Source: Paraspadella gotoi
Taxonomy: Eukaryota; Chaetognatha
Reading direction: 5' to 3'
Assembly (NCBI GenBank): GCA_051294375.1
Contig: JBJCIZ010000239.1
Location: forward strand, 5,847,074-5,911,073
Length of the DNA: 64,000 nucleotides
Of this stretch, positions 46,690 through 58,530 are shown piece after piece. Below the pieces are notes generated by a model, which was given only the letters and a program-made list of their open reading frames with translations, did no database searches and was not told the DNA's origin. The position numbers were made by a program, and so were the translations under genes. Positions within the stretch are counted from its first letter, which is position 1. Each line of letters begins with the position of its first letter.

Positions 46690-46925
46690 ATTTCTTTCCC
46701 CACTTCTGTATCTTCCACTCTCCACGTCCCTGTGTCTACCCTTCTCCACCTCCCTGTGTCTTCCCCACTCCACGCCCCTGTGTCTTCCCCACTCCACGCC
46801 CCCGTGTCTTCCCCTCTACACGCCCCTGTGTCTAACCTTCTCCACCTCCTTGTGTCTTCCCCACTCCACGCCCCTGTGTTTTCCCCTCTCCACGCCCCTG
46901 TGTCTCACCATCTTCACGCCCCTGA
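46690..46925. repeat. 24-bp minisatellite
   Basis: About nine units of CTTCCCCACTCCACGCCCCT then GTGT. The period keeps frames open on both strands, which explains the short ORFs seen here; coding is not supported. Confidence 0.85.
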
Positions 46926-47084
46926 TTATGACTAACGAAACAAATACAATTTTTGTTGTTCTCACCTCCAGCTAATAATTTTAAACAAAAGGAAAGAGAA
47001 AGATTAAGTTTAAAAAGTAATTCTCATTTCCCTATTTATTGTTTATTTATTATATTTCTGTTAATATATATTTCTTTATAAATT

Positions 47085-47321
47085 TCATCTAAAAAAGAAA
47101 TTGACACTTACGTTTACAACTGGCGACGAGTCAAGAATATATAATATAATATATAACCAACGTGGTTCCCTCCCACCCTTCGGTTTAAAACAAGTCTCTG
47201 TTTTTTTTTTCCCCTTCGCGGTGATTTCTTTGATTTCTGTTTTCTTTTCGCGGTGTTTCTCTGTTTTTTTTTGTTCTTGGCTTTTAAACTTTCCTTTTTT
47301 TTTTTTGGTTATCTTTTCCAA
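47085..47321 (-). CDS. possible Lys-rich exon with a good donor
   Basis: A minus frame rich in Lys/Glu/Thr (KKKKGKFKSQEQKKTEK) ends ILDSSPVVN at an excellent donor (AAC/GTAAGTG at 47,110). It lies upstream of gene D on the same strand and could be one of its missing 5' exons, but its phase does not match the first known exon, so a further exon would be needed. Confidence 0.3.
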   Translation of the reverse strand: MEKITKKKKGKFKSQEQKKTEKHREKKTEIKEITAKGKKKTETCFKPKGGREPRWLYIILYILDSSPVVNVSVNFFFR

Positions 47322-47641
47322 AAGCGCCCTATTTCTATTCCTTTATCCTTAATTTTAATTTTAATCTTAATATTAGAAAATATAAATAAATTTATTATTG
47401 CTTAAAACAATGATTTTTCTATTTAATTTTGAATATATTTTGGCTATGTGATAGCCTTTATCAGCGTGTAAATCATATATAAAAATAATAATGCTTATTA
47501 ATCTTATTATTAAATCCTAATCTATTACCAAACTTATAACCATACTCTCAGACTTTTAACTCTAGCTTAATCTTTACCCTTTATCCTAAAGAAGTTTCCA
47601 TGAATTTAACATGAAATGGGGCGCGTTGAGAAAATAAGGCC
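47307..47641. mobile_element. TIR element with TTAGGG-like interior
   Basis: Left end TCTTTTCCAAAAGCGCCCTA then TTTC; right end GAAATGGGGCGCGTTGAGAA then AATAAGGCC. The interior is AT-rich with degraded units. Confidence 0.6.
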
Positions 47642-48235
47642 TTTTTTTTATTTCTTCCTTCGGTTGAATCGGCGAATTTCGTTACCCGTCGATTTTATCA
47701 ACGGAATTTTTGAAACTCTTTCTCGCTTCATCAAAGAAGAGAGATTAAGAAAAAAAAATAATTTCTTTAATGAAATACAATATAGTATTCTAAGTTGTAA
47801 TGCTTTATGGGTGTTTAAAAATTTAATCGGTTCATTGAAAAAATATGCCACTTCATTGATAGGGAGAGCCAGGTACTTCGGGAATGATCGATGAATGATT
47901 AAAAGCTTGCTATCAATAAAAATAAGCTCATTGTCCCTGACTTCGGACATCAATCTTACAAGATAATTACGTTGTACGAACTCTTGCGCGTTCGTGCGAC
48001 TTCGAAATCGGGAATCTGAAGAGACTATGTGACTATGAGACTATGAGATAAATCTTACATTTTTTTTTATTTTCACGATCTTTAATAATCACATTAACAA
48101 TATTTATACCGGACTTCTGTTAGTTTGTAACCTGTTCCGCCTTACTACTGCCCATCAAAAACTACATCATCTTCAAAACATCGACCTTTTTTTTTTACTC
48201 CCGCTGTGAGGAGTTGCGTTGATGGATTAGATTCT

Positions 48236-48765
48236 GCAGCGATGACAATGACGATGACGAAGACGACGACAAAGATGACAACGAAGATGAAAAAGACGTC
48301 TATGAAAACGACGATGACAAAAATGATCAACAAAAAAGACGATGAAGATGACGAAGACGATGACGAAGACAACGACAAAGACGACAACGAAGATCACGAA
48401 GACGATGTTGATGAAAAGGTCGATGGAGACGACGATGACAACAACGACGAATGAAGATGACGAAGACAATGATCGCGATGACGTCGATGAAGACATTGAT
48501 GTAGATGGCGATGACGACGATGACGATTACGATGACGACGACTACGAAGATGGCGGTGACGACGGCGACGACAACGAAGATGATGTAGATGACGACGACA
48601 ATGACGACATAAAGATGACGACGAAGACGACAACGAAGATGACGACTACGAAGATGGCGATGACGACGACGACGACAACGAAGATGACGACAACGAAGAT
48701 GGCGGTGACGACGAAAAAGATGACGACGACGGCGACGGCGAAGATTTTTTTTCAGCCTCGTTTTA
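48236..48765 (+). repeat. (GAC/GAT/GAA)n tract, Asp/Glu-rich if coding
   Basis: About 530 bp. Asp-rich readings of 30-60 residues (DDEDNDKDDNEDHEDDVDE, DDDYDDDDYEDGGDDGDDN) follow each other in different plus frames, the last ending GEDFFSASF-stop at 48,763-48,765. Indels between segments prevent one continuous frame. Confidence 0.5.
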
Positions 48766-48909
48766 GAAAAAAAATAAAAGATTTAAAAATTTAAAAATAA
48801 AAGAAATCGGAAATCTTAAGATTTAAGTGTCGACGTATCTTCATTTTTCATTCGAATCGTTAAGTCTCTTTCAAGAAAGAGAGAGAGAGAGAGAGTGGCA
48901 TGAAAAAAA

Positions 48910-49024
<115 letters not shown>

Positions 49025-49199
49025 CAACTCCCTCTTATCAACTTCAAAACCTCACTAAAATGAAACAAAAGTATTTAGCATCTAAAACCTTCTTAGCTTT
49101 TTACTTTACCTTTTGAGTATTCTGTGTGTGATACTTTAAGTCACGTTTGTGTCGGTTTGTCGGTCTATTTTTTTTGTCTATTAATCAGTCTCATTAATG

Positions 49200-49800
49200 T
49201 TTAAATATGAATAATAAAGAGTAGTAAAAAGACTAAATTTAACTCAATTTAAAATTCTAAAACATTGTACTAATGAACATTAATTTATAACAAAAATTTA
49301 TTATAATTTTTGCAATTTATATATAATACTAAGCCTATAAATGTTAAAATTTCAAAATGTTTTTATAAGATTTTTTTTGCAGATTTAGATTCGTCATAAA
49401 ATGTTGTTAAAAAAGAAATATAACTCTTTTTTAAAAGAGTTTACATTAAGTTGGTCAAAAATCGGAAAAACTTATATTTTAAGCTGAAAATTAAATTTTT
49501 GTATATTAAATATGTTTTTTTTAATTTTTAACCTACTTAATAAAATTTGTTTTTAAAATGAGTTATATTTTTTCAACTTTTTCAACTTTTGACGAGGAAT
49601 TTAAATCTGCCATTAAAATTAAGAAAATCCATTTTAAAATTTAGGATTTTTTAAGGATAGTACTATATAAAAATAGCCTACTGCGAAAATTAAAAAAACA
49701 TAATATTAATTTTTTTTTAATAAATAAATGTTCAATTGGGGTACGTTGTTCATAAATGACCATTAGAATTTTCAAACATGATATTCACTACGGTCTAATG
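49200..49800. repeat. hairpin (foldback) element, related to 28,550-29,150
   Basis: Same landmark order as the other copy, including TTTTAAGCTGAAAATTAA at the centre, GACGAGGAATTTAAAT and GGATAGTACTATATAAAAAT with AGCCTACTGCGAAAATT distally. Arms pair with each other; no ORF. Confidence 0.6.
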
Positions 49801-50185
49801 AATAACTCTTAAAATATTATACTGTTTTGATTTATATCGAGCAGATATATATATATATATGTACTGTATAATAGAAAACCTTGCACGTATGTTTTATACT
49901 TGCGTATTCATTAGATCATTAAGAAATGCGTTTATATGACCAAAAAAGCCATATAGGTTAATACTTCGCAAGCAGGACATTTCCCTTAAATTATTTTTTA
50001 TCCATATGTTTAATTTTATATTATTATATAATATTTAAAAAAAATAATTCTATGACTAAAAAGTAAATGCTAATAACTCATTTAACCTCCAGGTTACGAC
50101 TTGGCAGGCAACTATTTACAATGCATTAAGGTGAAGCGACATCTAGAAATCACTGTTTCTTGTTTTTTTTCCTTTTTAATTTTTA

Positions 50186-50503
50186 GTTGCGCCCCGAGTA
50201 CTCGCGGAGCAACTCTATAAGTCACTTTTCGGTCGGTCTGTCGGTAGGTCGGTATGTCTGTCCCTCGGTGTGTCCCACTTACGTTAAAAATCAATATAAT
50301 TTGCCCATAGTTAGTTGCTCATTTGTTAAGACAGAAAAAACTTCAAATCTAAGAGACCCCTAGCGCCGCCTTCAGAAAAAAAGAGGGAATTTTGAAGCAG
50401 TGAATGTCATAATTAGTTTTTTAGTCATGTCGTGTTATGTCATATCATGTGATCAAAGGAAAATACACGTGAAAATAAAGTCACTGCGGCGTAACACATT
50501 GGA
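50186..50503. mobile_element. ~320-bp TIR element (GTTGCGCC family)
   Basis: Begins GTTGCGCCCCGAGTACTCGC and ends TCACTGCGGCGTAACACATT; the outer GTTGCGCCGC is inverted at the two ends. The interior has GGTCGGTCTGTCGGTAGGTC and CCCACTTACGTTAAAA. Related fragments: 5,164-5,330, 7,010-7,110, 21,450-21,530, 22,618-22,640, 25,380-25,450, 61,280-61,410 and 61,444-61,780. Confidence 0.55.
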
Positions 50504-50528
50504 ATTACCGTTCTTGTTTTCCTGCCGT

Positions 50529-50650
50529 CTCACCTCCGCGGGGAAAATTTCACCGGGAGAGAAATTTCACACACTTTTCACTTCCGCGTCTGAGACGCTT
50601 CACTGACGCCCTCTTCAAGGCCTTTTCACGCTCACAGAACGTTTTGTCCC
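50529..50650 (-). CDS. possible exon
   Basis: A GC-rich minus frame (DKTFCEREKALKRASVKRL) ends at a TGA; another frame runs to a GCGGAG/GTGAGA donor. No acceptor is clear. Weak. Confidence 0.22.
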
Positions 50651-51097
50651 GAGCGAGGGGCTCTGTCTCTCTCTCTCTCTCTCTAATGGTAAGGCAGAAT
50701 GAGAGAATGAGAGATAGAGCTATTTTTTTGACAAGTCAATACAAAGATAGACAAAGATAGAGAGAGAAAGAGGGGTAGAGATAGAGATGGAGAGAGAGAC
50801 AGAGAGACAGAGAAAGAGAGAGAGATATCAAACCCGGAAACCGTTAGCTAATTCTCCCGAGGTCGATTTCTATCTCATCGGATGGGATCTAATTTACGAC
50901 TCGAATAAACTTTCGGCGTGGAGCTCAGGACCGCGGAATCGCCAATTACGGGACTCGGGACTGGAGAGCTCTGGTCCTGGGGTTTCTCGAGCCTCGAAAA
51001 TCCGAGACTACGGACTTTTGGGGGGAGTATTGGCTATTGGGGTTTTCTTGCTTGGCCTTTTTTTTGCCTCAGAAATCACGGTTCAGCGTTACATTTT

Positions 51098-51378
51098 GGC
51101 CCTTTTTTTCTCAGAACGTCCCGTTTTATCCTTAATTCGAAAATAAGGTATTTTTTTAAGTTAGAGTTCAGAGGTTAATGATAGGGATGAGGTTGAGGTT
51201 TAGGTTAGTGATTTAGGCTAGGGTTAGGGACTGAAGTTCAAGGTTAGAGGTTAGGATTAAAAATTGGGTTCAGGATTAGGTGAAAGTTATGCATTAGGAT
51301 TAAGGATTAAATATTAAAGATAAAATTAAATTCTGCAAAAAAAATAATCAGAAATGGAGCACTGTTGGAAAATGGAGC
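51098..51378. mobile_element. TIR element with TTAGGG-like interior
   Basis: Left end GGCCCTTTTTTTCTCAGAAC then GTCCCGTTTTATCC; right end AGAAATGGAGCACTGTTGGA then AAATGGAGC; interior of GGTTAGGG-type units. Confidence 0.55.
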
Positions 51379-51927
51379 AAATGTTCGCCGCGATATAAAT
51401 TTTCGAAACTTTCCAAGGGTTTCTAAATCAATCTTAAAACTGGAAAACCTCAAGTCCATGACTCTTAATCAAAAATGCTTCCGGAACCATAGATTCTATT
51501 TTTAGAAACTTGAATTTGGAAATCCGCAAATTTTTCCGAAAAAAAAGTCTTGAATTTACGACGCAAGAAAATCAACTTCCTAAATCGAGCACCGAGGTTT
51601 TTCTGGAAATGGATTTTTTTTTGTGTCATTTCAAGTTGATATAATAATTTTAGGTTTGAGCAAACAAAGCTGGATCTGCTCACGATAATTTTATTCACTC
51701 CCAGAGTGCCTGGCTTTCAAATCGATGAAGCGGTATAACTTTATTTTTTTTATTATTATCTTATTAAATTGCGTAATTTCTTAACTCATTTTTTCTCATC
51801 TTCGAACCATCACAGATGAATGAAACCCGGAAACAGAGGAAAGGATTAAGGAAGAGGATTCCGGAAGAGGAAGAAGATTCTGGAATGATTTCGAACGGGA
51901 TTTTGGAAGCCAAATCCAGAAAAGGAA

Positions 51928-52073
51928 CAATAGTTTCCGGAAGAGGAAAAGGCGATTCCCTCCATCTCCGTCCAACGCTTCGGTAATGCGAGCCCGATTG
52001 AGATGAAGAACGACGACGATGATGAAGACGACGACGACGACGACGATAGCAAAAATAACGATAATCGTTATGA
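51928..52073 (+). CDS. possible terminal exon with Asp tail
   Basis: After an ACAATAG acceptor-like site a frame reads FPEEEKAIPSISVQRFGNAS then PIEMKNDDDDEDDDDDDD and ends SKNNDNRYE-stop. It mirrors a long minus-strand ORF rich in Val/Ile, which I regard as its shadow. Weak. Confidence 0.28.
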
Positions 52074-52429
52074 ATGAAGACGTCGGAGTTTTCAATAGAA
52101 AATCATTTTCACAAAGGAATAACATATTGGGGATGAGCATCGTTTCTAAACAACTCATATGTTTCTATATCAAAATGGTAGCGTTCGATAGACAATTGCA
52201 AACATTATCTACATGCATAATTTCATCATAATCCGACAATCTGTTCAAAAGTAATCGCCAAAAAGCAATCGCAAAAATCGCTCTTCAAACCGATCAACTT
52301 TCGGTTAAAATCGAGCTCGTTTGATCCAACAAAGATTAGTACTATGCGTAGTACTAAGCTTTAGAACCGGCGCACAGTGAGATCCTGGGCCTGAGATTTT
52401 TCAGAAAAATCCCGTTCAGTTAAAAATAA

Positions 52430-53000
52430 TTTTTTTATTATATATTAATTATAAAATAATTTTTTTAAAATTTATTTGAATATTAAAATAATTTTTAAAA
52501 AATTTTATATAATTTTAAATAAATAAAATAAAATTATTTTATAATAAAATATATATTATTATCAGATTATTATAATAATAATAAAATAAATATAAATAAA
52601 ATAATTATAATGAAAAAATAAAAATTAAAAAAATAAAATATTTATATTTTATTTATTATTATTATTTATTTATTATTATTATTATATATTATTATTATTA
52701 TTATTATTATTAAAAAAAAATTAAAAATTATTTTAATTTATTATATTTAATATGATTATTATATTTTATTAAAATTTTATTTTAATCTTATATTTTTTAA
52801 TTATATCATAAAAAAAATTACGCAGTTTAAAAAAATTAGTTAATTTCTTTATAAAATATAATTTTAATATATATATACTTTTTAATATATAGTACTACCT
52901 TTTTTGGATTGAATAAAAAAATTTATTCTTAACACTATAATTATTTTTATAGAAATATTTTTATATATTATGTAAAAATATAAAAAATATAAAAAATTAT
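52430..53000. other. extremely AT-rich low-complexity DNA
   Basis: Almost only A and T, with ATT/TTA runs. No gene. Confidence 0.8.
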
Positions 53001-53243
53001 TTTTTTTAGCATTTGGATTCACAAGCAACACTGTGCGACGATTTTTGTTTTTAATAAGTTTTTATTGGACTTTTTTAAAATTTTGCATTATATTGAGAAA
53101 ACGCTTTTGAATTAAGCCCGCGCGTCTACCTGATTTGAATAGTAAAATCAATACAGTTTTCTGTCAATAGTGTTCAAAATTGAAAAAATGAAGGCTTGAC
53201 TATGCAGTTTTCACCTAAAAAACCAGTTCATTTGATTGCTTTA

Positions 53244-53636
53244 TCAAGCAATTAAGATTGCAAGAATTTTAATTTTGCTTTTTTTCATCATGTAGAGAAG
53301 ACTATAAGGTTTCGGAAACTGTACTGATATGTATGATTTGGTCTTTTTTCTCAAGAGCCAGGAGGTTTTCTTGGAATAGGGGAAAAAACGGCCTGACCAA
53401 TCCATTTTAATACCATTTTTGGCATGATAAAATGGGAATTTTCGATCGCGCTCTACCTCCATTGGCTTCCCAAGACGCCAAGCTTTCGAAATCTGCCCAT
53501 ATTGACATAATTTTTTTTGGCCTTGACTATGCGTTCGAAGAAGTTGAAATATAAAGGAATTGATCGGAGCTTCGATTCGAACGATGCACATCTCTAAACA
53601 TATCTCCGAGAAACGTTCTAGGTTAAATGGTTTCAA
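53244..53636 (-). CDS. 130-codon ORF, unidentified
   Basis: An open minus frame with mixed composition (FSEICLEMCIVRIEAPINSF, ending KIKILAILIA) in AT-rich DNA. No introns, motifs or neighbours support a role; a transposon remnant or chance ORF are both possible. Confidence 0.25.
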   Translation of the reverse strand: MKPFNLERFSEICLEMCIVRIEAPINSFIFQLLRTHSQGQKKLCQYGQISKAWRLGKPMEVERDRKFPFYHAKNGIKMDWSGRFFPYSKKTSWLLRKKTKSYISVQFPKPYSLLYMMKKSKIKILAILIA

Positions 53637-53920
53637 AAAAAAAAAACTTCAAATTTTCAATTCCTATTATTTCTTTTTCATCCAAATTCATTTCATTTTT
53701 CTTGTCTGCCAATTTTTTTCAAGCGCATAATCCTTCGCAATATTTATATGTATTGGGATACCCCAAGCAAAAGTCGAAGCAATCTTCCTGCAGAAGGGAA
53801 GGTTAAATATGTAGACGGCGCTGATGATTATTTATAAGCCCAGAAATTATTGGAGCTGTGGCGGTATATTGACACCGCCTCATCTCTTGTTTCATTAGGC
53901 CAATCCTTTTACGCTTTAAT

Positions 53921-54245
53921 CCACAGTCCTAACGACTTCCCTGTGTTGGAAAAGCGGAAGCGTCCTTGGGTAACCGCGCCAGTGGCAGGCGCGCCGCTGA
54001 TGGTCGGAAGCCCTTAAGCCAACAGTGAGATGCCCATCCCAATGGACGTCACCGGCAACCCGGCCGTTACCATAATCTATGGCACAGAATTTTTTCATAT
54101 TTTCACCTGAAAGTCTCTCAGCTTTGAGCGGCGATGCGATCTCAGTCATGTCAGATCCCTGCTTGACGAGTGCTTGCTCGAAACGGGCGCGGCGTTTGGG
54201 CGCCGCCGATCTGTCGCCGCCAGCAAGAGGAGCGACCCGACAGCG
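53921..54245 (-). CDS. GC-richer ORF, possible exon
   Basis: The minus frame covers a locally GC-rich stretch: GGDRSAAPKRRARFEQALVK, then SGENMKKFCAIDYGNGRVAG and DVHWDGHLTVGLRASDHQ, ending at a TAA near 53,916. Its base composition stands out from the flanking AT-rich DNA. No family recognised; no clear splice sites. Confidence 0.35.
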
Positions 54246-54609
54246 ATAATGTCGAGAAAGACTGATCATTCTTATCGTTTTTTCAAAAATAGAAAAGAAT
54301 AAAAAAATACCCCAAAAATTAGGAGAAAATTGAAAAAGAAAAAAAAAGATTTTCGGGGAAAAAAAAAGTCTTTCCGGTAAAAGCAAAGATCTTGTTTGTT
54401 TGTTGTGGATTAAACAAAATAGATTAGGCTAATTATTTGACTGTTGAACTATCGCTATAATTTAGATAGTAGTGTAGAAACGTAACACGGTCATGTAAAG
54501 TAATGTCAAGTAATGTCATGTAAAGTGGAAACTTAACGTGGTCATGGAAATCGACACTTGAAAAGGCCGAAAGGAAAAGTATGGGAAAAATGATCAATCG
54601 TTGTATGGA

Positions 54610-54620
54610 GAAGATGGCGA

Positions 54621-54656
<36 letters not shown>

Positions 54657-54940
54657 GATAAATAAATAAATGAATAAATAAATAAATATATAAATACACA
54701 AATAAATAAATAAATAAATTAAACAAATAAATAAATAAATAAATAAATAAATAAATNNNNNNNNNNNNNNNNNNNNNNNNNNNNNNNNNNNNNNNNNNNN
54801 NNNNNNNNNNNNNNNNNNNNNNNNNNNNNNNNNNNGAAAGAAAGAAAGAAAGAAAGAAAGAAATAGAGAAAGAGACAAAATGAAAGAAAGAAAAAGACAA
54901 AGAAAGGGGTAAGGAGAAAAGATTTTAGCGAAAATGAGGN
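54610..54940. repeat. (GAAA)n / (AAAT)n microsatellites around a gap
   Basis: GAAA units at 54,618-54,656, AAAT units to 54,756, then after 79 N GAAA units again. Confidence 0.9.
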
Positions 54941-54974
54941 NNNNNNNNNATTTCTAACCCCATAAAATAATGGG

Positions 54975-55320
54975 GCGCTCTCCGAGAAAAAAAAAGAGGA
55001 AAAAAGAAAAAAGAAAAAAAAAAAGAAAAATAGGAAAAAGAGGAAAAAATAAAAATAGAAAAAAATAAAAGAGGAAAAAAAAAGATGAAAAAAAAAAGAG
55101 GAAAAAATAAAAGAGAAGAAAAAGAAAAGAGGAAAAAAAGAAAAGAGGAAAAAAAAGAGGAAAACAAGAAAAGAGGAAAACAAGAAAATAGGAAAAGAAA
55201 AGAGGAAAAGAAGAAAAGAGGAAAAAAGAAAAGAGGAAAAAAAGAAAAGAGGAAAAAAGAAAAGAGAAAATAAGAAAAGAGGAAAAAAAAGAGGAAAAAA
55301 AGAAAAGAGGAAAAAAGATT
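54975..55320. repeat. A-rich purine tract
   Basis: About 345 bp of GGAAAAAAGAAAAGA-type sequence, almost free of C and T on the plus strand. Confidence 0.85.
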
Positions 55321-55539
55321 CCCAAAATAGAAACCGCTTTTTTGAGTTTCTCTTCGTGTCGGTGTGCGTTGCTGATCACGACGTGTCAGTTGCTAATCTT
55401 TATGTGACAGTTTCTGATCACTACGTGTGCGTAGCTAATAATTATGTATCAGTTGCACACTTCTACCTTTTTAAAGATTTACGCCACAATGTTCGGAATT
55501 TTGTATCATCAGATTGTTAAAAAATAGTTTAAATAGCAA

Positions 55540-55701
55540 AATTTGTTAGCGACAACTATGATTTGTTTTTATTTGAACATGTTTCGACTTTTTAATTGCA
55601 AGTCTTCCATTCACAAATCTGTTGTCCAGCGCTGATGAAGACTTGCAATTAAAAAGTCGAAACATGTCCAAATAAAAACAAATAATCTGTCGCTAACAAA
55701 T
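55540..55701. repeat. near-perfect hairpin, ~66-bp arms, 29-bp loop
   Basis: 55,540-55,607 and 55,637-55,701 are reverse complements with very few differences, from AATTTGTTAGCGACA at the outer edge to TTAATTGCAAGTCTTC at the loop. Confidence 0.85.
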
Positions 55702-55859
55702 CTTGTTATTTCTTAAAATCTCAAACACAACGAAATAAAAGAATTCGATACAACAAAAAAATTAGTAAAATAAAAAGTAAAAATTTAAAATTAGATCAGG
55801 TTTTTTAATTTATTTTTTTTAATAAAAAAAAATCGAATTTTCCATTCGGGGCTGATTTG

Positions 55860-56371
55860 AAAATAAAAAAAAATGAAAAAAATTCTGTTTTTCTCATTTG
55901 TCATTCAGTTCATGAATTTTTTTTTTTCCGAATCAACGACCAATAATGATGAGGTTGCCTTTCCTGGTCTCGAATTCTCTCTTTCATTTTTTTGGGTCGC
56001 TTTTTATTCCATTTTAGTCTAGTTATTGTACCTTTTTTTTCGGATATTTTTTGGTTTCGTTTCAGTTATTTTTTTTTCCTTTTAGTATCTTATTTCCCAT
56101 CCTTCTTCTTTTATTTCTTTCATTTCTTTTTTTCTTTTTTCTTTCCTCTTTATTCTTACTTTTTGGTTTATACTACTTTAATGAGAGAGACAGTTGAAAT
56201 AAACGTGATTGAAAGAGAAAAGGCAAAAAAANNNNNNNNNNNNNNNNNNNNNNNNNNNNNNNNNNNNNNNNNNNNNNNNNNNNNNNNNNNNNNNNNNNNN
56301 NNNNNNNNNNNNNNNNNNNNNNNNNNNNNNNNNNNNNNNNNNNNNNNNNNNNNNNNNNNNNNNNNNNNNNN

Positions 56372-56409
<38 letters not shown>

Positions 56410-56503
56410 TAGCCCTAAATTCTTAGAATAACAGATGAAATTTTTAATTTTTTTCCTCGTCGCCTGTTTAAGTGTTCATGGGAGTCTGGAGCAAGGAGTC
56501 TTT

Positions 56504-56571
<68 letters not shown>

Positions 56572-57330
56572 TTTTTCTTTCTTTCTGTCTTTGCTCTACT
56601 CCTTTATCTTTTCCATGCATTCTTTTTTTTCTTTTCTCCCTTACCTTCTTAATTCTTTCCTCCCCTCCCTTTACTAGCCTTTCCTTATATCCTAGTGTTC
56701 TTCCTTCCTCTCTCATTAGTCTTTTTCTTTGCCTTTTTATCCCTTTTGTTTTCTTTCAAACCTTCTTTTCCTTTTTTATCCTTTCTTTTTCCATCCAGCT
56801 TGTTTTGTCTGAAGCCACATATTTCTTTCCTCCCTTTCCTCTCATTTTCAAACAGAAAAAAATAGGCCTCCGGTCCAGCCAATCTCACTTACTCCAGTCA
56901 AATTATGACTCCACCTCACGGTTTAGCTCCATCTAACTTATCGTTTCTCCCTTCTTCTTTTTTCTCTTTCTCTTCCTCTCTCTCTCGCTTTCAAACCTTC
57001 TCCCTCTCTACACCTTTTTCTCCTCTCTCTCTCCCTCTTTTCTTTTTGCTCTCTACATGCTTTTCTACCTCTCTTCTCTTCCTCCCTCTCTTCCTCCTCT
57101 TCCTCCACCTCTCTCCTTTCCTCCCTCTCTTCCTCCTCTTCCTCCACCTCTCTCTTTTCCTCCCTCTCTTCCTCCTCTTCCTCCCTTTTCTCCACCTACC
57201 TCCTTTCCTCCTCTTTCTCCCTCCTCCTCTCTTTCTCCCTCCAACTCGATTTTTCTTTTCACGACACGAGGCTCACGTTTTACATGTTCCAGATAAATTG
57301 GGCTCCGTTAAGTTTTTTTCTTTTCTTTTT
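55860..57330. other. pyrimidine-rich low-complexity stretch
   Basis: Mostly T/C-rich DNA with a (TTTC)n run at 56,501-56,585, a (GA)n tract after the 140-N gap and a TCCTCTTCCTCC minisatellite near 57,070-57,200. Short ORFs on both strands follow the repeats and are not supported. Confidence 0.6.
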
Positions 57331-57449
57331 ATCTTCNNNNNNNNNNNNNNNNNNNNNNNNNAAGAGCAGAGATCTCTTTCTCTCTCCTTTTCCTTTAGTT
57401 TCTTTTTGCGGCTGAGGTCACATACCAGCAACCATAAGTATTTAGAATG

Positions 57450-57499
<50 letters not shown>

Positions 57500-57934
57500 A
57501 GAGAGAGAGAGGAGAGAGAGAGAAGAGGAAGAATAAGAAAGAGAGATAATCTGGATTCGCCAAACTGGACATTGAAAGAAAGATAGAGAGCGAGACGAGA
57601 TTTATCGACGATCGAACGAACAATCTTCCCCTCGTCTTCTTCTCCTTTTTTTTTCTCTGTTTTTTTTGTTTTTTTGTTTTTGTCTTTGTTTTTTTTCGGG
57701 GATTTTTTGTAACTTTTAGATTTTTTGAAAAGTTACTTATCTTTTTTCCAGTTTTGTATCGGTTGTTATTGTTATTGTTATTATTATTATTATTATTGTT
57801 GTTATTTCAATGAATAACTTGTGGGAATTTATCATTTATCATAAATCATATTACATTTTTTGACTGACTCACGAGGACCGATATTCACACTGACACCTTC
57901 CAACTTATTCACTCTTTCCTCTCCATCTTTTTTC

Positions 57935-58203
57935 AGCCTTATTTTTCTCAAGCGCCCCATTTCATCATAAATTCAGAATTAAGTTAGTTTTTAGGTTTTT
58001 TAAAAATTAGTTTACAGGTTAAAGTCAAGAATTAGGATTAAGGATTAATCTTTAGGATTAGGTTTAAATATTATGTTAGGGTCAAGGAATAGGATTTGAG
58101 ATTAAGGTTATGAATTCGGTTTTGGATGTTATAATAAATTATGGTTAAAGATTAAAGGTTAAAGGAATAACAGAAATGGGACGACTTTGAAACAAAGAGC
58201 CCC
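57935..58203. mobile_element. TIR element with TTAGGG-like interior
   Basis: Left end GCCTTATTTTTCTCAAGCGC then CCCATTTCA; right end AGAAATGGGACGACTTTGAA then ACAAAGAGCCC; interior of GATTAGG-type units. Confidence 0.65.
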
Positions 58204-58530
58204 TTCTCGGTCTTTCTAGTAAAAACTCCCGTTTTTCCTTCTACCTTTTTTTTCTTATCTCTTGAAAAAAAAAATCCCTGAAATTTTTTTTTCTACTTTT
58301 TGTCATTTTTTTTGTCATTTTTGTCATTTTTGTCATTTTTTCCCCTTTTTTTCCATGTGACGTTGGATCTCCTGTCCTTTTCCATTTGCGAACCTCGGGA
58401 CAGGGATAGGACGGAGGCGTCATATGACTTTGCCGGGCAAAGGAGGCCGGTCTATTTATACTATCAGGATTAAAAGAATAAAAAACTTTTTTTCAGTTTC
58501 TTTTTTTTAAATTTTGAATTGAATGTTTTT

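Noticed and set aside
46603-46975. Repeat protein (WGRHRGVE or PLSTPLCL type)
   Set aside because: The 24-bp minisatellite period keeps all frames open; no start, splice site or non-repeat sequence supports coding.
46960-46990. Possible 6-nt micro-exon (CTGGAG) between a good acceptor and GTGAGA on the minus strand
   Set aside because: Too short to support without transcripts, though its position upstream of gene D is suggestive.
54719-55379. Phe/Ser-rich ORFs on the minus strand
   Set aside because: They translate the A-rich purine tract and include N positions.
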